Source: Blasia pusilla
Taxonomy: Eukaryota; Marchantiophyta; Marchantiopsida; Blasiales
DNA: 64,000 nt
Assembly (NCBI GenBank): GCA_050084515.1
Contig: CM114272.1
Span: 27,032,001 to 27,096,000, forward strand
Direction: 5' to 3'
A program made the translations under genes and the position numbers. This document shows positions 44,801 through 56,800 of the stretch, in pieces; within the stretch, counting starts at the first letter, position 1; each line of letters opens with the position of its first letter. Below the pieces are notes generated by a model. The model saw nothing but the letters and a program-made list of their open reading frames with translations, had not been told where the DNA came from and did not search any database.

Positions 44801-47800
44801 AACTCCTTCAATAGCATGAGCTTCATTGATACCCAACTTTACCACTCCAACACTGCTGCTCCCACCGACTCCTGGCCGAATGGGCTTCAGGTTCTACCGG
44901 ACCTCTTCACCATTGACGATGTCATATCAGGAATCAAAAGGCTACATGACAAACCAGAGGATGTCCTGGGGTGCCAGGCTCACATGTTCAAATTCGCAAG
45001 TGAGCCAATTGGCCCAACCCTCACCAGAATGTTCAATACTGCAGTTCAACAGGGCTTCCCACCAGAATGGCAAATGAATACGATCTACCCACTCTTCAAG
45101 GCTGGAGACCCAATGATACCATCCAACTACAGAACGATCATGGTGAGCTCCCTCATGGCCAAGTTGTATGGGCTACCGCTGGAAAGGAAAATCAGCGACT
45201 GGTCTGAAGAAAAGAAGGTGCGAGCCAGAGGACAAGCAGGTTTCCGACACTCACATAGCACCCTGGATCACCTTCTCACACTCCGGGTACTGATTGAAGA
45301 AACTTCCAAGTGGAGAATTGGTCACAAGCCCAGTAAATTGTTCTGCTGTTTTGTAGACTTCAAGAAGTCCGGAGTCAAAAAAGGATGCCCCCTCTCACCT
45401 ACATTGTTTGGGCTCTACATTGACGAACTTGAAGAGGTGCTTTCTGGAGTGAATGGAGATCCACCAGAGCTAGCACACAGCCTCATCCCCCTGCTCCTGT
45501 ATGCAGATGATATAGTTCTGATGTCTAGAACAGCACATGGGCTCCAACTTTACCTGGATGCACTTTCAAGCTTCTGCAACAAATCGGCCATGGAAGTCAA
45601 CTTGCTGAAAACGAAGATAATCATCTTTGGATCACAGCTCCCTACGGCGCAGCGGTCACACACTTTCACCTTCAGCCAGGGAATGAGAAGGGAGATCATT
45701 GAGATTGTGAGTGAGTACATATCCCTGGGGGTGCAACTTAAACCCAACAACCAATGGAGAACCAATGGGAGTCGCAACAAGATCAATGCAGGATTGAGGG
45801 GTCTACATCTGCTACAATCCAATTGCAGAAGAATGGAACTCTGGCATATTCCACAGAAACTCCATCTCTTCAAAGCTCTGGTGATCCCAGCCACACTCTA
45901 TGCATCTGAAGTGTGGGGCCCCAGCTCCAAGGCTTGGCCCCAGGGCCTTGAGGCACCCCAGAAACTCTTCATGCGTCAGAGTCTGGGCACTAGGAAAACC
46001 ACTCCCTGAGAAAATGATTGACCAGCAGAAGTATCTCCTTGTACAAAGTCAGAGCTAGCATCAGCTAGACCATCCATGATTTCAGCTTGTACACAATCAG
46101 CAAATCAGTCCCTATCTCTATTGCCAAATCAGAGCCCTACCATGATGTGACTCTTCTTACTATCTAAGAGATACTAAGAAGGATTCTACTCAGCCACACC
46201 TTGCACTCACACTACAGGTCCTCACATGTCACCAGCTCAGAGATCAGACATGGCTCACCATTGAGCACAAACAATCTCCATCAGCATACTAGACAAAACA
46301 ACCTGCCTTCCAGTGAGGCTCTAGCAAGCACAGCAATTAGTCTCAATCTCCTCTTCCTACTCTCTGATCACTCTGCAGCAGGACCAAGAGCCTCAGGAGT
46401 CCTCACCAAAACTGTGCATGCTATAGAATTGGCTTCTGCTCTCTAAACAGAGACATTATATACATCAGGGTGAGCACTTCTGGCCCTTAGATCTTCTTGA
46501 ACAGATCCATACCCTAAATAACAGATGGTGGCTAACCCTAACTCGAGAATTGCCCTAATTCAAGGTTACCCTAAAAAGATAGAGGAACACTAAGCTATCT
46601 CTAGCTAACTAAATTAGCATCCAACTAAGTTAGTATCTGACTAACTACTTTTAGAGCATGACTAAACTAGATATTAACAAATTTCAACACTCCCCACGAC
46701 ATTCTATTGGCTGAGTTTGGGGAGGTACCAATGGAGATCCATGCTGTTAAAAATCTGATCACATTTCTCCAACACCTTGAGGATATCTGCAAGGACGATC
46801 CCAATCGTCTATCCGCCAGGGCCTACGTGGTTTCAAAAAGTAGTGCCACCCTTGGGGCTAAAAATTGGTACTATGACTGCACGGAGTGGCTCATGAAATG
46901 GGGAATATCCATCGGTGACCTGCCTACGGCCACCCACCAGGACCTTGCTGAACAATTACACAACAATTACGTTGCCATCAACTGGGGCCGACACCAGTGT
47001 CTCTGGGAAAGCAGGGGGAATTCCTCTCACAAAAATGGTGAAAGAATGAGGCGCTACCACACCCTCATGAACAACTGCAGATCCATGCAGCAAGCCTCCC
47101 ACATCTCTGCCCCCATTCCCACTAAGTTACGTCATACATAAGCGAGATTCAGATGTGGCTCTACTGCCCTGGAGATTGAGAAAGGAAAATTCTCACTGAA
47201 GAAAAGGGAGGACAGATTATGTAGATTTTGCAACTCGGGGCTTGTTGATGATGAACATCAGTACCTCTTCGACTGCACCTTTCACGATCACATTAGGCTT
47301 GACTTCCCGGATCTCTTTGTTCACCGGGCTCCCAGGGTCCTCCCGTTCATGGCTAGGCCGAATCCTACTCAGATTGCTAAATTCTTGCATAGTTGTGTGA
47401 AGACCAGGGACACTCACCTGGCTCTGAGGACCCCTTAGGCCCTCGGTGGTGCTTGCTCTCTCTCCAAAATTGTTGTTAAGTCTCAATACTAAGTCCCATG
47501 GCCCTGTGGGGTCCCCGTGGACAATAAATCTATTCATTCATTCATTCTCATATTTCCAGCTTGTCGACCCATTCCGCAAGTTCTAATCCCCTCCATTGTG
47601 AAGAACTCACTTTCCACTAGGATGCTGGTGCAGTCAAGTACTGAATGTTCTGAATGGTTCAGCTAGTTGTCAAGGTCATACATAGGCAGAAAACACAGGA
47701 TCCTTTGTCTCAACAGCGTCTTAGTCCCCAACTATCTAGATTCTTATTACACAGTGCAACAAGTGGATGATTAGGTTTAGATATATGTGCAGGATGTAAC

Positions 47801-50800
47801 TAAATTAGTAGACTATGGACCGAAAGTTCTCAGGAAAGGAAGCCGAAAGACAAACATAGCCTCTCCTTTCTAGCCAAATCACCACGACAATCTCTCATCT
47901 CATTTCACTATGATAAGAAAAGACATTTTGCCAAATACCTTATGCTGCCTCAAACGCAGGGCTGCTTGCCACTCATGTGACATTAGGCGCTCTTGATGAT
48001 TTCGATAAAGAGCATCAGCATAGTGAGCCAGACGATAATGCATTCGGCAACTCCAGTTAGTCTTCTGTGGATATCCGGTAGGTTTTCCACTTTGAGACTC
48101 AAGAAGTTCAACTGCACGTTTAAGGTACAAATCCAAGATGATGTGGGAGCTGTAGGCAGATTGATAAGCACCAATTCAGTTAATTGAGTACTGAAAAATT
48201 GCAAAACAACACATAAATACAAGATATCTCTGGATGCTGATAGACATCATAGAGTCATTTCAAAGGCTAAAGTTTGAAATGAATATGGAAAGTACAAGCC
48301 TGAACAGGGTTAGTACTTGAATCAGAGCACTCAAAAAAGATGACATAGCCTTTATCTGCTCATTCATCTCACCAGGAAATATGATTGTATACCTGCTAGA
48401 TCGTGTCTCAGCCAACCATTTCCCAGTCAGGCACAAGAGTGAAGCTTTGTCGTCACTCTGAAGCTCAAGCACATGCTGGGCAAGATTGACTGCCATCTCT
48501 TTCTGGCCCTCAGCCCACAGGATTTTTGCCTCTTCAACCTGTCCAACAAAAAAGTTCCATAGGTGTATCAAAAAACCATGGTATATAATGTTGTAAAACA
48601 TAGTAACTTGGAGTTTACTATAGTGAAAAGTAACTTATAGAATTACTATAGTAACTTATGGTAACAAGAAATTACTATTTACCACAGTAAATAGTAATTT
48701 CTTGTTACCATAGAGTTACCTCAGTAATTCTGAGAATTACTATGGACGGCAGGCCCTAACCCTAAAACCCTAAAACCTAGAAACTCATTCTCTTGGCTTT
48801 ATATAACCCTCTGAGGGTGCCCTGCGAAATTACATTCTCTTACACCTTTCTGAACACAAATCTCTGAGCTGAGGAGCTGACTGAGAAGCACTCAGTGTGC
48901 TATGCTTACCTGAGTGGATTGTGCTTCTGACCTTCGTAGTTAAGTGTGCTGCTGCTTACAGACTGAGAGGTCTGCTGACTTGAGGGGTTCAGTGAGTCTT
49001 GTGATACAAGGTGTCTAGTAGTACTAACCTGAGTGGTTGCTATTGAGATGTCTACTGCTGCTAACCTGAGTGGTTGCTATTGCACTAAGTGTGCTTGAGA
49101 ATGCAAGGTAATCTGGTGATGCAGGTTGTCTAGTGCTTTCCTCTACAATCTAACCTGAGTGGTTGCTATTGCACTAAGTGTGCTTGTAATAGCTAGGTTG
49201 TAGAGAAACTCTGATATTCTAAAATATTATATGACATTGCACTTCTCGTGCTCGACTTTGGCTTTCAAAATGAACTAGATTGATTCCGTCAGTGCTTAGT
49301 TTCCCCAAACTAGGGATTAATGAAGGATGCTGTCTTTTCCAAGAAGACTTACCAGGCCAGCCAAACGGTGTCTGCAGGTTTGTAAATTTGGTAGGTTAGT
49401 ACCATCTTGTCTGGCACCACTTCCACCACACATGAGCTTCAGTTCATACATGGCACTTGCAGCATGATGAAGCCTCCCAGCCTGGCAGAAGTTTGACACA
49501 CAAATTTACCATTGAGAATGCAGTACATTCAAAGACTCAACTTAAGACCAGTGCATTGTGGACGGAAATCACCCAGGGAGTATGTTCAATGAGCATGGAC
49601 GATAGTTGCTCCTGCTCTTACCAGAAGGAAAGATAGGTGTAAATAGATAGTTATGACCCAAGTCTCTTCTAAATTTAGGAACACCCGTTTTAGGGGAATT
49701 AGTTAATCAGCCCCGTTTTCTAGATGTATCTTAGGTTTCCTTTAGGGCATCCTCCAACTCGCTACGCCAGTCTTTGGCTGCCCCCTTTCCTCCCTTTTCT
49801 AGTGTATGGTGTAACACTTCATTCGTGTATAGATCTTACGTATGTTAACTTACCCCATAGCCTGGACAACTAATTATGTGGTCTCCAGTATGCATATTGA
49901 TTGTTAATTCCCACCCACAATGGCTTTTAAGTATTACAATCACAACTATTACTGCACAGTCATGTTACTAAGATAAGACCTGTAAACCCATACATGCTAC
50001 AAATGTGAACGAGACGAAACCCTACTTAGTCACCAATTTTACCACATCCATTAAAAATAATCACTCCACTCAATTGAGAGAAGTGTCCAGATGATCAGTT
50101 TGATCCACCATACCTTGCGAGCAAGTCGGGAGAACTGAAGTAAATGTTGAGGTATATAGTCCTGTAAATCAAGTACCTCCAGCAAGACTTTCCTAATAGC
50201 AATGTAAGGCTCTGCCAACTCATAATGGGCTTGCATCTGCTGCAGATTTTCCTGCCAGGCAGCTTCAAAAGACACAATCTGGAACACAGTAATAAGCTCC
50301 AAGTTGCACCATTACAGGAACCAAACATAATGGAGCACTGTTCAATAAATCAGGGAAATAAAGTTAAAGCACGTGGAAGAATGATGACTGAGAACACATG
50401 CGCTAGAAGTAAAACAGATACCTGCAGAGAGGTTGGAACAAGCGGACCAGTTCTTGTTAATCCAAAGTTGTCAGCATGACTATCTTGGGTCTTAGATACT
50501 GTCCAGCGCATCTTCCATGCCTGAGAAACACAATCCAAAATCTAGAACAAAAAACACCATGTCATTTTATGAAGTTTTGAACACAGGTGCCTCAACTTCC
50601 TCAGAATTTCTGAGAACGATCAAAGTCAACTGGCAGTGCACCTCAGTTTCAAGTTTTTAGGCCTATGCTTTGCAGATAATCATGTAAGAGGAGTAGTGTT
50701 GTAAAACATAGTAACTTGGGGATTTCTATGTTGAAAAGTAACTTAGTGTTTTACCACACTACATAGTAATTTGTTGTTACCATAGATTTACCTCAGTAAT

Positions 50801-53800
50801 TCTGTGAATTACTATGGGCGGCAGAACCTAACCCTAAAACCTAGAACTTCATCCTTTTGGCTGTATATAACCCGTGAGGGCGCCCTGTGAAATTACATTC
50901 TCTCACGCCTTTTCGTACACAACTCTCTGAGCTTGAGGAGCTGATTCAGCAGCACTGTGTGTACTTTGCTTACCTGAGTGGAGTAGGTTTGCTGGTGTAC
51001 CTGGCTAAGACACCAACTGGGTATGCTAAGTCTGCTCTGGTACAGACCATAGCAAACATCAATGACCCTACAGCACTTTGATATAGTGCTTGCAAATTGT
51101 CAACCTTTTCAGTTGAAATTCCCATATCTTTGCTGAGTTTGCAGCCAGGATCTAGGGGTGTTGATACAGGCTTACAATCTTGCATGTTGTACCTGATCAA
51201 GATACCCTCTATATACTTTTCTTGACTCAATCGAATCCAGCTCTCTTCCCGATTTCTCTCAATCTGAATCCCCAATAGCCACTTTGCTGGACCCAGATCA
51301 ACCATCTCAAAGTTGCAACAGAGGTCTTTCTTCACTCTCTTTACAGTGTCTAAGCTCCCTCCTAGCATCAGAAGATCATCAACATACAATGCTATGTACA
51401 TAGTGGAGTCTAAGGAGTACACTCCTTGATCTGCATTGCTACGTTGGAATCCTTTCCTGATCAGGTAAGCATCCATCTTCTCATACCAGCATCTAGGTGC
51501 TTGCTTTAGGCCATAAAGGGCTTTCTTCAAGAGACACACCTTGCCTGGATGAGTATAACCATCTGGTACCTCCATGTAGATCTCCTCTTTCAGTTCTCCA
51601 TTTAAGAATGCAGTCTTCACATCCATCTGTTCCACCTCCCAATTATGTTGAGCTGCTAATGCCAAGAGAACTCTAATGGATCCATACCTTGCAACAGGAG
51701 CAAAGGTCTCCTGATAGTCTAAACCAGCCTCCTGATTGAAGCCTTTTGCAACCAGACGTGCCTTGTACTTCAAGATCTCATTCTTTGGTCCCCTTTTTAT
51801 TCTGAAGACCCATTTGCAACCAATGGTCTTTCTACCAGGTGGCAAATCTACAAACTCCCATGTCTCATTTTTCTCTAATGAGACCTTTTCTTCTGCCACA
51901 GCCTGCTCCCACTGTTTCGAATCATTCCTGCTCATAGCCTCACTCAAAGAGTTGGGCTCTACAACTCCTTCTTCAATAGAATGAGCTTCGTTTATCCCCA
52001 ACCTTTCTACAGGTTTGGAAATTCTTCCAGATCTCCTTTGCTCTGAGATCTCCTTGATCACTCCCTCTGTGGACTCATGTGCCTCTAGAACTTGCTTGGC
52101 TGCACTTCTCCTTTGGTACACCTTCATAGGCTGATCATTTTCAACATGATCTTCCTCTCTTACACCTTGGGTGCAAGTATCTAATCCTCCACTACATTCT
52201 GCAAGTGTATCCTTTGATACTTCCTCCTTATCAGCATCTTGATGTGAGTTCGACACTACAGGGATCTTTACAGGAGTGACAACAGAAGTGATTACTGGCA
52301 TCACTCTGGTGACCATTGACCAGTGAGATTTACCTGCTCCTCTGGATCACATTCCAGCAGTTTGAACAAATTTCCTTGTACCACTCCTCGGCACAAGACT
52401 TTCCCGTTTCTCTCAAGTGTGCAAGTCTGGTTTGAGTTCCAGAAGTGCACATCAATTCCTGCCTCCAATAATTTCTTAACTGACAACAGATTTTTTATGT
52501 AATCTGCAACATATAACACTCCATGCAGCTGCCATTTCATCAATTTGCACTGAAGAAAATAGAAACTGAGCCAACCCCTCCCACAGGACTTAACAATCCA
52601 GAAGCACTTCTCACGTGATGATTACTTGCTGGTTTTAGGTCTGAGAACAACTCCTCTTGATAACAGACATGTGATGTTGCACCGGAGTCCACCCACCATC
52701 CACTGCTCCTCTTGAGATCTTTCTCACTCGAGGCCATCATGAAAGAACAGCAACTTTCATCAGATGTGTATTCAGTAGTCATCACTCCAGCAACCTTTGC
52801 CTTATCCTTCTCCCTGTAGGAGGTACTTTGCTTCTCCATCAACGTCTCTTGATTCCACTCCATATAGGAATCAGTTCCTGTCCAACTGCTTTCACTTGTG
52901 CAAAAGTTGACTCCATTTTGGCAATGTGAGCTGCAACTCTATCTGTGTCAGCCATCCTTGTCGAGCTCAATGTCTTCCATCTTTGCATAGCTAGAGTCAA
53001 AGCTGACTCCTTGTTCAAACTCTTCAGCTTGGACCAGATCTCCCAAGCATTGCTTATACCATCCACCAACTCCCTCATAGAGGAGTTCAGGGTCTGTTTG
53101 AGTAAGATAGCTGCCAACTGATTTTGCTGTCTCCAAGCGAAGTTTACCACAAGCTCTTCTAGATTGTGAGGTTTCATCTCAACATACACCCACAACCCTT
53201 TCAGCATTAGAATGTCCATCATGGTTCTGGACCATTCTCTATAGTTCCCACCATCTAACTTCTCTACACTGCTGAAATCACTAAGGAGAAAGGTTTGGGG
53301 TGGGCCCATAACCTGAGAATATGATTGACCAGCAGAAGTATCTCCTTGTACAAAGTCAGAGCTAGCATCAGCTAGACCATCCATGATTTCAGCTTGTACA
53401 CAATCAGCAAATCAGTTCCTATCTCTATTGCCAAATCAGATCCCTACCATGATGTGACTCTTCTTACTATCTAAGAGATACTAAGAAGGATTCTACTCAG
53501 CCACACCTTGCACTCACACTACAGGTCCTCACATGTCACCAGCTCAGAGATCAGACATGGCTCACCATTGAGCACAAACAATCTCCATCAGCATAATAGA
53601 CAAAACAACCTGCCTTCCAGTGAGGCTCTAGCAAGCACAGCAATTAGTCTCAATCTCCTCTTCCTATTCTCTGATCACTCTGCAGCAGGACCAAGAGCCT
53701 CAGGAGTCCTCACCAAAACTGTGCATGCTGTAGAATTGACTTCTGCTCTCTAAACAGAGACATTATATACATCAGGGTGAGCACTTCTGGCCCTTAGATC

Positions 53801-56800
53801 TTCTTGAACAGATCCCTACCCTAAATAACAGATGGTGGCTAACCCTAACTCAAGAATTGCCCTAATTCAAGGTTACCCTAAAAAGATAGAGGAACACTAA
53901 GTTATCTCTAGCTAAGTAAATTAGTATCCAACTAAGTTAGTATCTGACTAACTATTTTTAGAGCATGACTAAACTAGATATTAACAAATTTCAACACTAA
54001 CCTGAGTTGTTGCTATTGCACTGAGTGTGCTAATGAATGCTAGGTCGTCTGGTGGTACAGGTTGTCTAGTACTTTCCTCTACAATCTAACCTGAGTGGTT
54101 GCTATTGCACTAATTGTAGGAAATCAATTAGTCCAGCGTAACAAATCATCAGAGTACTGATCCAAGAATTGATCACACGGACCAATCCATACGAACGATC
54201 TAGATTAGATTAGAATCAATGTTCTGTTTATGACCATTGATTACTGCTAGTAACGTTTCATCTTGCGAAACGATACATAGATATGAGACATTTCTGAAGT
54301 GACACAGTTACCATCACGTCTTTTGATTACGGCTCTTAGTTTAGAGCCGACTTTACTACTTGTGTATCGGCTTTCAATCTATCAATATAGAGTACACAGA
54401 GAGTACAAACGCAATTTCAATTCATTCCGCATTTCTCACATGGTATCAGAGCCTGGTCGCTAGTCACTCCTTTTAGGATTTTCAAGAAAGGATTGGAATT
54501 TGAGGGACACTTCAACATTCCTAGAGTAGAGGGGACGCCTTCTGCTCAAACGCCTTTCTCGTTTCTGATTGCTTGGTGGCTGCAGACTTCTGATTCATAC
54601 GAATTCGAAGTCCTTGACCCGTTTTCTATCATTTTCATCAATTCACGATGGTGAATTCTAACATGTTCCTCAAGATTGAAACATCCCGAAATTTGACGGG
54701 ACCTATTTCTACATCTGGCGATTACGCATGAGATTGTACCTTGATGCTGAAGATTTAGTAGGCATCGTAGAAGGAACAACTCCAAAGCCAGCAGGGGCTA
54801 CCGCTCCTGCCACCGGCGCTGGGAGTGTCCACGAATGGGAGATTTTCAATCGAATTGCCTTATCCTTCATAGCGAATCGTTTAGACAATTCGCAAGTTCA
54901 TCATATCAGTTCCGCTACGACTGCAGCGGAAGCCTGGACGAAATTAGATTCTTTATACCAAGCCCAGGACGCTGTCACAAAAATGTATCTGCAAGATGAA
55001 TTGCAGACTCTTAAGATGAAAGAAGGCGATAGTGTTACCAAACATGTCCATCAACTTAGGACATTGATTTATCAACTCCACGCTGCTGGATCGGTGACTA
55101 CTGATGAAAATCAGTAGTTACCGCAACTTATTGGGCATTGATGCGATCAATGCCCAATAGTTACCGCAACTTATTGACCTCATTGCGAGATCAGAGTAAC
55201 CTTACTTTGCAATCTGTGATCACTTTCCTGTTGAAATTGCAACTGTGAGATCAGGAGCAAAAAAATCTGTTTTTTTACTATGAAAAGTTACTTTTTCTAT
55301 CTTTAGGTAAAATTCTATTTTTAGGTTTACTACTTATAGGTTTTCGCAATAGCTTTTTTAGTCTTAGTTAAAAACCTTTAGGGTTTCATAATAGCCTCCT
55401 TTAGCCTTTAGTTAAAGACTTTTAGGGCTTAAGATAGCCAGGGGCTATCCTATAAGAGCAAGAGGCTTACCAGAGCACTCTCATTCTCTTCTCTACTATT
55501 CCCAGCTCCTGGACCTGCGAACTTCAGTATTGCTGCCCCTCAGCTTGGGTGACTGACCTATTGTGATAGAAGGAGTTGATGTTTTGGAGGACCTGCTGCT
55601 GGAGGAGATAGTGTGCTGCTTGAAAAGGCATCAATAGTGTAGAGAGTCTCTTCTTCCCATAGGGAGGAAGTTTATGAGTAGTAGATCAATCAGATCTCTC
55701 TCATGTTTTTGTAAGTACAGAGTTTCCCTTTCCTATTTGACGTCTGTGAAGCTATTCCATGTATCTGTAATCTGCTGTAACTTCTTGGAGCTTGGAGAAA
55801 CAAATTAGCTCTGTAATCAAAGTCAGTATTTGTTTACTCCTGTTTTTCTTTTATTTCCTTCTTAGGGAGGAGAAAATGATGAAGACGCAGACTGCTGAAC
55901 CGTCCTCAGCCTTTTTCGTAGGACGAGGTTCTGCCCCTTTTCAATCGAAGTCCAAATCAGGATTTGTTCCTGATTCTATGACGATTCCACATGGTGAATC
56001 GTCCAATCATCAAGCTGATTGGCAGGCTTCATCCTCCAATCAGCAGAACACTTATAAGAAAATGAAGTGTTTCTAGTGCAATTTGCAGGGGCATCATATT
56101 AACGATTGCCGAAAACGTCTTGCAGATCAGCAAATGCAGTCCAGATTGTCTGCTCCGAAAGCAAATTTTACGTCTCATCTCTTCTTTACCGTTGCCTTTT
56201 CAACTTCGGCTTCAGATATTCAAGATAACACATGGTATCTTGATACCGGTGCTACCCATCATATGGCCTTCTCCAGTGATTACTTTTCCAATTACACTCC
56301 GTATAAAAAATCTTCGTATGTTTTCCTAGGTGATAACTCTAGTCTGGAGATAAAAGGATCTGGAAACGTTGAGATCCTTCTGACTAATGGTATTCGATAC
56401 ATTCTTCAGAATGTTCTCTTTATACCAAGCTTGAAGAAAAATCTTTTCTCAGTCAAGCAACTAGACACTTCAGGAGGATCTGCCTTGATTCACAATGGAA
56501 AGTGCATACTCCGTGATTCTACAGACCAGATCATCACAACATGTTATTTAATCAATGATTTGTACAAACTCGGAGAAGCTGTCCTTTCACCCTCCCGATT
56601 TTCTCCCATTACAGCTGCCACTGCGATTCTTCCCACAATCGCTGATCTGTGGCATCACCGTTTGGGTCACATCAGCGCCGCTCGTGTTTCTCAACTTCAA
56701 AATCAGCAAATGGCTGGCGGACTTCCACGGCATAATCCCTCTCAGATTTCTTCATGTCGAGCCTGCCTACATGGCAAGCAGACTCGCAAACCTTTTTCTA

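Larger units (their letters stand above)
47939..50541 (-). other. ATM: ATM FAT-domain exons, second block
   Basis: Five exons. They encode V-S-Q-A-W-K-M-R-W (50422-50541; the acceptor at 50542-50543 is used, since the nearer AG at 50521-50522 would drop seven conserved residues), [12 protein letters not shown] (50114-50278), [12 protein letters not shown] (49353-49481), [12 protein letters not shown] (48393-48538) and [17 protein letters not shown] (47939-48149). Confidence 0.93.
50984..53996 (-). mobile_element. Family 1 copia element, truncated, without integrase
   Basis: Minus-oriented: LTR at 53996-53314, gag from within the LTR, a protease block, then RT. Integrase is missing: the pre-integrase segment (52543-52301) runs directly into the pre-RT region at about 52316. 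The 3' end (RNase H end, polypurine tract and 3' LTR) is also missing at 50984. Non-autonomous. It inserted in, or recombined with, the family 2 LTR; no target duplication is visible because one end is lost. Confidence 0.85.

Noticed and set aside
44816-46009. 397-codon frame as a host gene
   Set aside because: It has the reverse-transcriptase motifs of a LINE and starts within a copia fragment; a transposon product.
48754-48778. Telomere-like CCCTAAA repeats
   Set aside because: Only two or three imperfect units, located in the transcribed part of a family 2 LTR and present in its other copies; not an interstitial telomere.
49025-49190. Regularly spaced repeats resembling a CRISPR array
   Set aside because: The units are imperfect and unevenly spaced, lie within an LTR, and the genome is eukaryotic.
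50521-50541. ATM exon starting at the nearer AG (50520)
   Set aside because: Using the acceptor at 50542-50543 keeps seven further conserved residues in frame and joins in phase with the 61577-61651 exon.
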